DNA from: Streptomyces spinoverrucosus
GTDB lineage: Bacteria; Actinomycetota; Actinomycetes; Streptomycetales; Streptomycetaceae
NCBI RefSeq assembly: GCF_006539505.1
Contig: NZ_BJND01000024.1
Location: 124,001-188,000 of the forward strand
Reading direction: 5' to 3'
Length of the DNA: 64,000 nt
A model generated the notes under the pieces. That model had not been told where the DNA came from. It saw nothing but the letters and a program-made list of their open reading frames with translations, and searched no databases. Numbering within the stretch: position 1 is the stretch's first letter; each line of letters opens with the position of its first letter. Of the stretch, positions 45,460-53,945 are shown one piece after another. A program made the position numbers and the translations under genes.

Positions 45460-46599
45460 TCAGTGATGCAGGATCACCAGATCGTCCCGGTGGACGACCT
45501 CGCGCTCGTACGCCGGGCCCAGATCCCGCGCCAGCTCCCTGGTGGAGCGGCCGATCAGCTGCGGGATCTCTTTGGCGTCGAAGTTGACCAGCCCGCGCGC
45601 CACGGCGTGCCCGCTGCCGTCGCGCAGTTCGACCGGGTCGCCCGCGCTGAACTCGCCCTCGACGGCGGCGATTCCGGCCGGCAGCAGCGACGTGCGGCGC
45701 TCCACGACCGCGCGCACGGCACCGTCGTCCAGCGTCAGCGCGCCCTGCGGCGCGGAGGCGTGCTGGAGCCACAGCAGCCGGTCGGCGGAGCGCTTGCCGG
45801 TGGGGTGGAAGTACGTGCCGGTGTCCTGGCCGGTCAGGGCGTCGGCGGCGTGGATCGCGCTGGTGAGGACGACGGGGATGCCCGCGGCGGCGGCGATCCG
45901 GGCGGCCTCGACCTTGGTGACCATGCCGCCGGTGCCGACGCCCGCCTTCCCGGCGCTGCCGATGTCCACTCCGGAGAGATCCGCGGGTCCGCGCACCTCG
46001 GTGATCCGCGAGGTGCCGGGCTTGCTGGGGTCGCCGTCGTACACGCCGTCCACGTCGGAGAGCAGGACCAGCAGGTCGGCGCGGACGAGGTGGGCGACGA
46101 GCGCGGCGAGCCGGTCGTTGTCGCCGAAGCGGATCTCGTCGGTGGCGACGGTGTCGTTCTCGTTGACGACCGGCAGGGCGCCCATGGCCAGGAGCTTGTC
46201 CAGGGTGCGGGAGGCGTTGCGGTGGTGGGCGCGGCGGCTCATGTCGTCGGAGGTGAGCAGCACCTGGCCGACGCGGACGCCGTAGCGGGCGAAGGAGGCG
46301 GTGTAGCGGGCGACCAGCAGGCCCTGGCCGACGCTGGCGGCGGCCTGCTGGCGGGCGAGGTCCTTGGGGCGGCGGCGCAGGCCCAGCGGGGCGAGTCCGG
46401 CGGCGATGGCGCCCGAGGAGACCAGCACGATCTCCTTCTCTCCCCCGCTGCGGGCCTTGGCGAGGACGTCGACGAGCGCGTCCACCCGGTCCGCGTCCAG
46501 CCCGCCGGAGGCGGTGGTCAGCGATGAGGAACCCACTTTGACGACGATCCTGCGGGCCTCGCGCACCGCCTGCCTTGCCCCTGCCACCTTGCTGTCCAC
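45460..46599 (-). CDS. proB: Glutamate 5-kinase
   Basis: First proline-biosynthesis enzyme, ATP-dependent phosphorylation of glutamate and target of proline feedback. 379 residues: an amino-acid-kinase domain (VVKVGSSSLTTASGGLD, then LVSSGAIAAGLAPLG and NENDTVATDEIRFGDNDRLA) plus a C-terminal PUA domain (from about 290, with LLPAGIAAVEGEFSAGDPVEL). Closest genes on the same strand are the unknown 153-residue gene and proA. Confidence 0.96.
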   Translation of the reverse strand: MDSKVAGARQAVREARRIVVKVGSSSLTTASGGLDADRVDALVDVLAKARSGGEKEIVLVSSGAIAAGLAPLGLRRRPKDLARQQAAASVGQGLLVARYTASFARYGVRVGQVLLTSDDMSRRAHHRNASRTLDKLLAMGALPVVNENDTVATDEIRFGDNDRLAALVAHLVRADLLVLLSDVDGVYDGDPSKPGTSRITEVRGPADLSGVDIGSAGKAGVGTGGMVTKVEAARIAAAAGIPVVLTSAIHAADALTGQDTGTYFHPTGKRSADRLLWLQHASAPQGALTLDDGAVRAVVERRTSLLPAGIAAVEGEFSAGDPVELRDGSGHAVARGLVNFDAKEIPQLIGRSTRELARDLGPAYEREVVHRDDLVILHH

Positions 46600-47219
46600 G
46601 TGCCGAATCTACGTGACGGGGGCGGGTGACCGCGCAGTCGTCCAGTACGCGGACGGGCGCCACCTCTGAACGGAGGCGTAAGGCCACAGGAACGGCTTGC
46701 ATCCGCGACGTAAACAAACGATCAGAACATGCGCACGCCACGTGCGCAACTGATCACTCGGGAGCATCCCGGCGAAATGCAGCCATACCGACCGGTGTGG
46801 GGTTTCTCATGGGCTCCGCACACGCCTGACGGCTGGTCACCTTCCCTTGGTCCCCCATACGTTCACGAACATTCAGTGACACGAGGGGGGATTCCTTGGA
46901 CACCACCGATCGGCGGACGCACCGTCAAGACAGTGGCCGCGCAGGCGCTACTCGGGGTCGGAACCACATATGAAAGAATGACGAGGTTCCAACGGGGGAG
47001 GCCTTGTATCCCTTTTTCGCCGTGTGACATACGCCATGTCAGACGTTCCAAATGTGCCCGTTTTACCACTCTTCGCCCGGTGGACAGAGATCAATCATTC
47101 CGGCTTTGATAAACACGGCCTGGGGGGCAGTTTTATGGCCATGCGCATTTCTGAGAATTCTCATTCCATGCCGTCTGCTGCCGTCCCCGGCTTTCATGGA
47201 ATCGACGCATAGGACTTCA
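46600..47219. other. Non-coding stretch upstream of the secreted-protein genes
   Basis: 620 bases without a convincing gene, AT-richer than its surroundings after about 46960. It holds several possible ribosome sites before short, quickly stopped frames (for example after TTG 46896 and at about 47002). Near the right end are a perfect palindrome TGAGAATTCTCA at 47152-47163 and a hairpin from ATTCCATG/CATGGAAT (47163-47170 and 47195-47202). Best read as a complex promoter and 5' leader of the gene at 47220, possibly with remnants of an older gene. Confidence 0.5.
47163..47202 (+). promoter_or_regulatory. 5' leader hairpin before the secreted-protein gene
   Basis: ATTCCATG pairs with CATGGAAT around a 24-base loop, ending 17 bases before the ATG at 47220; with the palindrome TGAGAATTCTCA just before it, this is a candidate control site. 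Confidence 0.4.
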
Positions 47220-47756
47220 ATGAAGGCGCTCAGCGCAATCGCGGCAAGGCCGCAACGCAGAAGAATCACCGGCACCCTGCTGGTCGCGGCAGTGGCCGGC
47301 GCACTGACCTGGCTCGCCGCCCCGGCCGGTACCTCCGCCAACGCGGACGCACACGTGGCCGCACCCGTCGCGGGCGAAGCCCCCGGCTACGGCGTGGAGG
47401 ACTTCAACTACCCGCAGGCGGACAAGATCCTCGCGGAGAAGAACATCGTCCTCAAGCGCGGCGACGGCCACATCACGCTCGCCGACTGCGTGAGCGGCAC
47501 CGGACAGCTCGAGGTCTGGGCGCGCAGCAAGGACAAGATCTGCTTCCAGGTCACCGGCAACTCCGGCTGGCTGACCCTGGAAATCCCCTCGGTCTACGGC
47601 ATCAAGGGCAACGACTACGCCACGCAGGTGGACATGACCACCGGCACCGAGGAGAAGTCGTTCGACATCAACAAGAACACCTGGACCCCGGTCGGCGAGA
47701 GCGCCGACGAGCAGGGCCGCGAGTTCATGCTCGTGGAGATCAGGACCGCCAAGTAG
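47220..47756 (+). CDS. Secreted protein of unknown function
   Basis: A 178-residue exported protein. The first ~40 residues are a Sec-type signal (MKALSAIAARPQRRRITGTL, then VAAVAGALTWLAAPAGTSA). The mature part has exactly two Cys (LADCVSG and KICFQV), which would form one disulfide, and a beta-rich ~90-residue domain ending VEIRTAK. No known family. AGGA is five bases upstream of the ATG. It precedes the FG-GAP pseudoprotease by 82 bases on the same strand, so joint expression is likely. Confidence 0.75.
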   Translation: MKALSAIAARPQRRRITGTLLVAAVAGALTWLAAPAGTSANADAHVAAPVAGEAPGYGVEDFNYPQADKILAEKNIVLKRGDGHITLADCVSGTGQLEVWARSKDKICFQVTGNSGWLTLEIPSVYGIKGNDYATQVDMTTGTEEKSFDINKNTWTPVGESADEQGREFMLVEIRTAK

Positions 47757-47838
47757 CGCTGGGCGCACGCCCGTCGGCATTTCCCAGGCTGTCCAGGGCC
47801 GCACGGCCCGGCAGACCTCGAGTCCAAGGAATCACATC

Positions 47839-50043
47839 ATGCGACACACCAGACACGTGCGCCTTGCGGCACTCGTCGCGGCCCTGGCCGTCGGCCCGGT
47901 CGCGCTGTGCGCCGCGCCCGCGTCAGCGGTGACCGGCACGCCGGCCACCGACACCTCCCTCAGCTACACCGCGCAGGTCATCGTCGGTGACCACGATCGC
48001 GGCTGCTCCGGCGTGCTGGTCGCCTCCGACTGGCTGCTGACCGCGGCGAGTTGCTTCGCCGACGACCCGGCGACGAGCCTGTCGGTGCCCGCGGGCAAGC
48101 CCGCGAAGCCCACGACCGCCACCATCGGCCGCTCCGACCTGAGCGGTTCCGACGGTGCCGAGCGCCAGGTGGTGCAGCTTGTGCCGCGCACCGACCGCGA
48201 CGTCGTCCTGGCCCGTCTGAACCGGCCGGTCACCAACGTGGCCCCCGTCAGCGTGGCCACCACCGCGCCCGCCGCGGGCGAGGAACTGAAGTTCGCCGGG
48301 TACGGGCGCACCAAGACCGAGTGGGCGCCGCTGAAGCTGCACACCGGCGCGCTGACGGTGGACGCCGCCGACGCCACCACGGCCACCTTCACCGGCAAGG
48401 ACGGCGCGGCCGCCTGCATGGGTGACACCGGCGGTCCGGTGGTGCGCACGACCAACGGCACCACGCAGCTGGTGGCCCTCAACAGCCGCTCGTACCAGGG
48501 CGGTTGCTTCGGCATCGACAGCACTGAGACCCGTACCGGCGGCGTCGCCGCCCGCGTCGACGACCTGAGCTCCTGGGTGGAATCCACCGTCGGCGCCCTG
48601 CCCATCACCGACTTCAACTGCGACGGCGTCGAGGACATCGCCATCTCCGACCCGAAGGCGAGCGTCGGCGGCGCCGACGGAGCGGGTGTCGTCCGGGTGG
48701 TCTACGGCGGCGGTAAGGGCACTGCCGAGTTCCACCAGGACCTCGACTGGGTACCGGGCGGCGCGGAGGCCGGCGACTGGTTCGGTGAGGCGATCGACAC
48801 CGTCGACTACAACCAGGACGGCTGCACCGACCTGGTCGTCGGCACGCCGTCCGAGGACCTGGGCACCGCCACCGACGCCGGCATGGTCGACATTCTGTAC
48901 GGTGCGCGGGGCGGCATCGGCACCGGGGCGATCAAGAACACCCACTTCGAGCAGGGCGCCGGCACCGGCTCCTTCAAGAACTCCGCTCCCGAGACCGGTG
49001 ACCGCACCGGCCAGGCCATCGCCGCGGGCACCAGCGCCGCGGGTGAGCCGTTCGTGGTGATCGGCTCGCCGGGCGAGGCGATCGGCTCGGTCACGAAGGC
49101 GGGCATGGCCTTCTACGTGCACGGCGACACCAACATCGCCGTCAGCCAGGACAGCACCGATGTGCCGGGTGCCGTGGAGGCGAACGACGGCTTCGGCGCC
49201 GTCGTCGCGGCCGACGCCAACCACATCGCCATCGGCGCCCCGGACGAGACCATCGGCTCCGACGCGGGCGCCGGCAACCTGGCGGTCTTCAGCCACCGGC
49301 TCAACTCGGAGAACCGGCCCACCCCGCTGTTCGGTCTCGACCAGGACCTGGACACCGTCGCCGGCGGAGCCGAGCCGGGCGACCAGTTCGGCCGCTCCCT
49401 GGCCCTGGTCCCCTACCGCCCGTCCGGAGTGGCGGCCGCCACCCACTCGATCCTCGCGGTCGGCGCTCCCGGTGAGGACCTGGACATCGACGGTGTCAAC
49501 AAGACCGACGCCGGAAACGTCATCACGTTCGAGGTCACTGCCGCGGGGACGTACCAGCAGCTGACCACGTACTACTCCGGTACCTCCTCCGATGCCATCC
49601 CCGGCACCTCCGAGGCCGGTGACCGCTTCGGCCAGTCCGTGGACGCGGTGAACACGGCACCGCGTGCGGTGAGCACCACCGCGACGATGAAGCTGGCCGT
49701 CGGCATCACGGACGAGGCCGTCGGCACGACGGCGAAGGCCGGCGCGATCACCACCTTCTCGCTGCTCGGCTCGCGCGACATCAACAACCGCTGGATCGAG
49801 GCCGGCAACTCCGGCATCCCGGGTCCCGCGGGCGCCAACCAGCAACTCGGCCGGAGCATCCACTACACCGGCACCAAGCTGTACGTGGGCATGCCGTACG
49901 GTCCGGGCAGCTACGGCACGGTCTACGCCCTGCCGCTGTCCAACGTGACCGCCGGCGGTTCGAACGCCGCGATCACCACGTACCAGCCCGGCCAGGGCGG
50001 TCTGCCGGCCTCCGGCGGCCGCTTCGGCTACGTGGTCCGCTAG
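47839..50043 (+). CDS. Secreted trypsin-fold pseudoprotease with FG-GAP propeller
   Basis: A 734-residue exported protein. Signal peptide 1-30 ending APASA. Residues about 40-250 have a chymotrypsin-type fold, but the catalytic His is Ser (WLLTAASCF, usually TAAHC) and the nucleophile Ser is Thr (MGDTGGPV, usually GDSGGP), while the Asp strand (RDVVLARL) remains. Residues about 255-734 hold FG-GAP/VCBS repeats (DFNCDGVEDIAISDP, DYNQDGCTDLVVGTP and others) that make a Ca-binding beta-propeller. Probably a binding protein in the wall or medium. A 19-bp hairpin terminates it. Confidence 0.88.
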   Translation: MRHTRHVRLAALVAALAVGPVALCAAPASAVTGTPATDTSLSYTAQVIVGDHDRGCSGVLVASDWLLTAASCFADDPATSLSVPAGKPAKPTTATIGRSDLSGSDGAERQVVQLVPRTDRDVVLARLNRPVTNVAPVSVATTAPAAGEELKFAGYGRTKTEWAPLKLHTGALTVDAADATTATFTGKDGAAACMGDTGGPVVRTTNGTTQLVALNSRSYQGGCFGIDSTETRTGGVAARVDDLSSWVESTVGALPITDFNCDGVEDIAISDPKASVGGADGAGVVRVVYGGGKGTAEFHQDLDWVPGGAEAGDWFGEAIDTVDYNQDGCTDLVVGTPSEDLGTATDAGMVDILYGARGGIGTGAIKNTHFEQGAGTGSFKNSAPETGDRTGQAIAAGTSAAGEPFVVIGSPGEAIGSVTKAGMAFYVHGDTNIAVSQDSTDVPGAVEANDGFGAVVAADANHIAIGAPDETIGSDAGAGNLAVFSHRLNSENRPTPLFGLDQDLDTVAGGAEPGDQFGRSLALVPYRPSGVAAATHSILAVGAPGEDLDIDGVNKTDAGNVITFEVTAAGTYQQLTTYYSGTSSDAIPGTSEAGDRFGQSVDAVNTAPRAVSTTATMKLAVGITDEAVGTTAKAGAITTFSLLGSRDINNRWIEAGNSGIPGPAGANQQLGRSIHYTGTKLYVGMPYGPGSYGTVYALPLSNVTAGGSNAAITTYQPGQGGLPASGGRFGYVVR

Positions 50044-50058
50044 CCGGACCCGACAGCA

Positions 50059-50100
50059 AAGGGGGGCTTCCCCGGCCTTCGGGCCGGGGAAGCCCCCCTT
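50059..50100. terminator. Strong bidirectional terminator
   Basis: AAGGGGGGCTTCCCCGGCC, TTCG loop, GGCCGGGGAAGCCCCCCTT: a perfect 19-bp stem between two convergent genes. The minus-strand GT4-Stealth gene ends 19 bases beyond it. Confidence 0.95.
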
Positions 50101-50118
50101 CGTCGTGACGCGTCGTGC

Positions 50119-52947
50119 TCAGAGCTCGTACGGGCTCTTCACCGGGAAGTAGGCGCGCAGGAACGCGTCGATGATGCGGGCCTGTTCCTGGTCCGGGACC
50201 TCGGCGTCCTGCGACTCGCCGAGGCAGAACACGTCGTGGCCCCGGATCGCCAGCAGCCGCGTCAGCTCCGGGTGCCGTGCGTAGGTGCCGACGTCGATGT
50301 ACGCGCACCGGATGCTGCTGGGCACCGCGCTGCCCGTCAGGTAGCCGTAGTGGTGGTGCAGCGAGGAGACCATGGAGACGTCCTGCCAGCCGCGCAGGGG
50401 GTTCGCCGCAGTGCGGGCCACGCTCTCCGGGAACTCCGTCTCGATCTGCTCCAGGACGCTCTTGCGCAGCGGGTGCGGGGCGTGCGCGAAGCTGTTCGCC
50501 ACGGTCACCCCGAAGCGGTCCTCAAGCAGCCGGCGGTTGTTCTTCGCCGCGGCGAAGTAGCCCTCGTCCTCCTCGGTGGCCTCCCCGATCGGCACGGTCG
50601 TCGGCGTCCAGAAGAAGCGGCTCGTGCCGTTGGGCTGGAAGAACCTCTGCGCGCTGAGCGGCCTGCCGACGAAAACGTCGTCGTTCATGTACAGGAAGTG
50701 CTCCGACAGCCCGTCGATGTGGTGCAGTTGGCTCTCGATGGCGTGGGAGTTGAACGTGGGCAGGCAGCTCGCGTCGGTGAAGATGTCCCGGTGCGAGACG
50801 ACCTCGATGCCCGGGTGCGCGGTGTTCAGCCACTCGGGCGTCTGGTCGTCGGTGACCAGGTAGATCTTCCGGACCCAGGGCGCGAACATCGCGAGCGAGC
50901 GCAGGGAGTAGCGCAGCTCGTCCCGGTTGCGGAAGCGTGCCGCCTCGTCCCCGGACGCCTCGGCGTCCAGGCCGAGGGCCGCGCGCCGCTGGGCCCGGCG
51001 CTCCTGCCATCGGGGGTCGGAGTCGTCGACCCAGGTGTAGACGGCGTCCACCGGGAAGGTGATGTCGCTGACCAGCTTCTTGGTGAACGGCTCCAGCGTG
51101 GGGTACTCCCGGTCCCGCACGCGCAGGCGGGCGTCGGCGGTCAGCGACGGCAGCTTGGGGCCGACCGCGCTCGGCCGCAGCGGCGCGACGAACTGGCCGT
51201 CGCCGCCCTCCTCCTCCGGCACCAGGCGCCAGAACTCCACGTCGCAGCCGTAGGCGGGGCCGAAGCGCAGGGTACGGCTGGAGGTGACCACGGGACGGAA
51301 GACCCGCAGCCCCCCCACCTCTCCGGCACCTTCCAGGCGTTCGGCCAGGAGCACGCCCGGGGCGTGCGTGCGGGGCTTGAGCAGTTCGGCGTACACCGCC
51401 TTGCCCTCGTACTCGGTGGCCAGGGCCTTGCGCACCCGCTCCTGGTGGGTGCTGTCCACCGCCACCCGCTGTCGCGGGGTGTCCTCACGGTCCCGCAGCA
51501 GCACGTAGGGGATGTCGTGCTTGTCGAGTGCGGCGATGACCGTCTCGAAGTTCCGCTGCAGGATGTCGGAGCCCTGCAGGTCGTCGCGGACCTCGGAGAG
51601 CCGGCCCGCGGCGCGTACCAGGGAACGGTTGGCCGCGCCGATCACGAGCTCACGCGCCCGCTGGTCGCCCGACGACGGGGCGGTGCGGTCCGCGGCGACC
51701 GCGGCGTGGAAGCGGCCCGCGCCGCCGTGCGCCACGCGGTGGGCCATGCGGTCGGCCCGCTCCGCCATCCGCTGCGGGTCGTCGCGCCGCAGCACGAGCT
51801 CGGTGAACAGTTCCTCCCACTGCTTGACGATGACGTCCGCGGCGAAGCGCGCGGAGCCGTCGTAGGCGTTCTCCCCGTAGGAGCGCAGCAGTTCCTCGTC
51901 GCCCATCAGCCGGGAGATCGCCTCGGCGAGCCCGTCGATGTCGTTGGGCGGGACGAGCAGTCCGTCCACGCCGTGCCGGATGATCTCGGCAGGCCCGGTG
52001 ACGATGTCGTACGCCACCGCCGGGACGCCGGCGGCGAAGGCCTCCAGCAGCACCAGCGGGAAGGCCTCGCCGTCCTGGGACGGCAGCATGGTGAGGCTGG
52101 CCTTGGCCCACTCCTCCGTCATGTGCTGGCTCGGCCCGAGGATCTCCACGGCGTCGTGCAGGCCGAGGCCCTGGACCAGGTTGCGCAGCCGGGACATCTG
52201 CGGGCCGTCGCCGAAGATGCGCAGCCGCCAGCCCGGATGGTCGGGCAGGGCCTTGGCGAAGGCCTGGATGGCGTGGTCGACCTGCTTGTCGGGCACCAGG
52301 CGGCGCGGCATCACGATGCTCTTGCCGGTGAGGCTGGAGCGCGGCCGGAAACCCTCGGGTATCGCGTTCGGGATGGCCGCCAGGCGCGGGGCCGCCTTGC
52401 CGAGCGACTCCTCCAGCCACTGCTTCGTGCGCTCGGTCAGCACCACCAGGGCGTCGATCTCGGGAGCGCGCAGCAGCAGCGGCTCGCCGGTGGCGCCGCG
52501 CAGCTGCGAGGGCCGGTGCTCCTGCTGGATGGTGATCACCCGGGAGGGCACCAGGTCGGCGACGGCGGACATCAGGGCGGGCGAGGTGGTGATCAGGACG
52601 TCCGTGTCGATGGTCCGCAGGGCGCGGTTCATCTCGACGTCGGAGAGGGCGTCGAAGGTGGCCTCCCACTTCGGGCTGATCAGCTCGCTGGGCAGCCCGG
52701 CCAGGCGGCGGCACTCCTCGGCGCCGATGCCGCTGTCGCGCACCGGTCGCTCGGTCTTGCCGGTACGGTCCACCAGGTACCGCACCGAGACCCGCTCGTC
52801 CACGGAGAAGAAGGGGCGCTCACGCGTCTTGAAGACGCTCAGCACCTCGACGGTGTGCCGGGGCGCGAGGTGCGTCGCCTGGGTGTAGACGGCCTGCTCC
52901 GTGCCGCCCATCTCGTCGCCCCAGGTGAGCAGAAAAGTGATCTTCAT
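50119..52947 (-). CDS. GT4 glycosyltransferase fused to a Stealth sugar-phosphate transferase
   Basis: A 942-residue two-domain enzyme. Residues 1-~380: GT-B glycosyltransferase of family 4 (FLLTWGDEMGGTEQ, nucleotide-sugar site PRRLVPDKQVDH, E-x7-E in EAFPLVLLEAFAAG). Residues about 631-940: a Stealth domain with all conserved blocks (FPVDAVYTWVDDSDP, RNRDELRYSLRSL, LPTFNSHAIESQLHHIDG, MNDDVFVGR, CLGESQD). Stealth enzymes move hexose-1-phosphate to a sugar, building phosphodiester-linked capsules. Start at ATG 52947; a second in-frame ATG at 52959 overlaps the previous gene's stop. Last gene of the three-gene unit. Confidence 0.9.
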   Translation of the reverse strand: MKITFLLTWGDEMGGTEQAVYTQATHLAPRHTVEVLSVFKTRERPFFSVDERVSVRYLVDRTGKTERPVRDSGIGAEECRRLAGLPSELISPKWEATFDALSDVEMNRALRTIDTDVLITTSPALMSAVADLVPSRVITIQQEHRPSQLRGATGEPLLLRAPEIDALVVLTERTKQWLEESLGKAAPRLAAIPNAIPEGFRPRSSLTGKSIVMPRRLVPDKQVDHAIQAFAKALPDHPGWRLRIFGDGPQMSRLRNLVQGLGLHDAVEILGPSQHMTEEWAKASLTMLPSQDGEAFPLVLLEAFAAGVPAVAYDIVTGPAEIIRHGVDGLLVPPNDIDGLAEAISRLMGDEELLRSYGENAYDGSARFAADVIVKQWEELFTELVLRRDDPQRMAERADRMAHRVAHGGAGRFHAAVAADRTAPSSGDQRARELVIGAANRSLVRAAGRLSEVRDDLQGSDILQRNFETVIAALDKHDIPYVLLRDREDTPRQRVAVDSTHQERVRKALATEYEGKAVYAELLKPRTHAPGVLLAERLEGAGEVGGLRVFRPVVTSSRTLRFGPAYGCDVEFWRLVPEEEGGDGQFVAPLRPSAVGPKLPSLTADARLRVRDREYPTLEPFTKKLVSDITFPVDAVYTWVDDSDPRWQERRAQRRAALGLDAEASGDEAARFRNRDELRYSLRSLAMFAPWVRKIYLVTDDQTPEWLNTAHPGIEVVSHRDIFTDASCLPTFNSHAIESQLHHIDGLSEHFLYMNDDVFVGRPLSAQRFFQPNGTSRFFWTPTTVPIGEATEEDEGYFAAAKNNRRLLEDRFGVTVANSFAHAPHPLRKSVLEQIETEFPESVARTAANPLRGWQDVSMVSSLHHHYGYLTGSAVPSSIRCAYIDVGTYARHPELTRLLAIRGHDVFCLGESQDAEVPDQEQARIIDAFLRAYFPVKSPYEL

Positions 52948-52952
52948 TGTTG

Positions 52953-53945
52953 TCAGCATCCAGAAGGAAGGTGGGCCGCACGGAAGGCGAGGCTGCCGAT
53001 GGGCGTGTAGTACGGGTTGAGTCTGAGCACGGTGCCGCCGTCCTCCCCGGTCAGCAACCGGTACGGCATCCGGAAGACGTCGCCGGGGCTGCGCACCTCG
53101 GTACGCCGCCGGGAGATCTTCAGCGACCGGCGACGCGGCCGCCGCAGACGTACGTCGAAGATCTGCTCCTTGGTGCCGAGGTCGCCGAAGTCGGCCGGCT
53201 TCAGCGAGCAGACGAAGGTGTCGCCCTGCCAGGTGGCCGGCACGACACGGGCCGCCTTGCCGCCCCTGCGGACGAGTTCGACGTCGCCGCGGCACTCGTC
53301 GGCCGGAGCGTTGACGAGCCGGCCCTCCAGTGTCACCTCGGACCAGCCGATCTTCACGGACACGATCTCGGCCTCGGCGTCGTCCCTGCCCACGGACACG
53401 TACGCCCGTCCGGTACCCGATGCGATCAGGCGGCAGTAGGTGCCGTCCTCGCGCACCGGCTCGGGAGTCGTGGGCCCGTCGGGCATCAGCCGGGGCGCCT
53501 TGGCGAGCGCGTACCGGCGTTCGGTCCCGGCGACGTCGGTGAAGACGACGGACAGCCGCCACTGCCCGGTGGCCAGCAGGAACCTGCGCATTCCCGCGGG
53601 CAGTTGCTGGTGCTGGTCGGCGTCCGCCTCCAGCAGGTCGAGGACGGCGGTGCCCTGTGCCTCGACGTGACCGTCGCCGCGCTGGACGAGGGTGAGCGGG
53701 ATGACGACCGGGGACGAGGATCCGCCCAGCAGCAGGGCGGCCGACGAGGCCGTCACCTCGTCCGGCACGCGGACGCAGAAGTTCAGGGTCCTGCCGTCCA
53801 GGAGGGACAGGTGCTCAGCGGTGACCCGCGGCCAGTCGTCGGCGCTCGGCGGTACCAGGACCAGATTGTTCAGGCGCGACCGGGTCGAGCGGACTACGGC
53901 ATACCCCTTGCGCATCACCTTGTGCGGAGTGGGGAGTTGTCTCAT
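52953..53945 (-). CDS. Unknown coupled protein of the Stealth unit
   Basis: A 330-residue protein with no recognised domain. It opens MRQLPTPHKVMRKGYAVVRS and is rich in short beta-strands and Arg/Lys clusters (RLRRPRRRSLKISRRR near residue 280), with no signal peptide or membrane segment. Its ATG overlaps the preceding Stealth gene stop by four bases, and its own stop lies beside the next start, so it is made in fixed ratio to both Stealth proteins. It may be a substrate- or membrane-docking subunit. Found only in such clusters as far as I know. Confidence 0.7.
   Translation of the reverse strand: MRQLPTPHKVMRKGYAVVRSTRSRLNNLVLVPPSADDWPRVTAEHLSLLDGRTLNFCVRVPDEVTASSAALLLGGSSSPVVIPLTLVQRGDGHVEAQGTAVLDLLEADADQHQQLPAGMRRFLLATGQWRLSVVFTDVAGTERRYALAKAPRLMPDGPTTPEPVREDGTYCRLIASGTGRAYVSVGRDDAEAEIVSVKIGWSEVTLEGRLVNAPADECRGDVELVRRGGKAARVVPATWQGDTFVCSLKPADFGDLGTKEQIFDVRLRRPRRRSLKISRRRTEVRSPGDVFRMPYRLLTGEDGGTVLRLNPYYTPIGSLAFRAAHLPSGC

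Noticed and set aside
46896..46973. Short TTG frame (25 codons) with a GAGGGGGGA ribosome-like site
   Set aside because: Stops after 25 codons with no conserved sense; kept only as a possible remnant in the non-coding description.
52960..53562. N-terminal extension of the GT4-Stealth gene to 53562
   Set aside because: The extension is an arginine-rich shadow of the coupled 330-residue gene in another frame; the GT4 fold begins at MKITFLLTWG.
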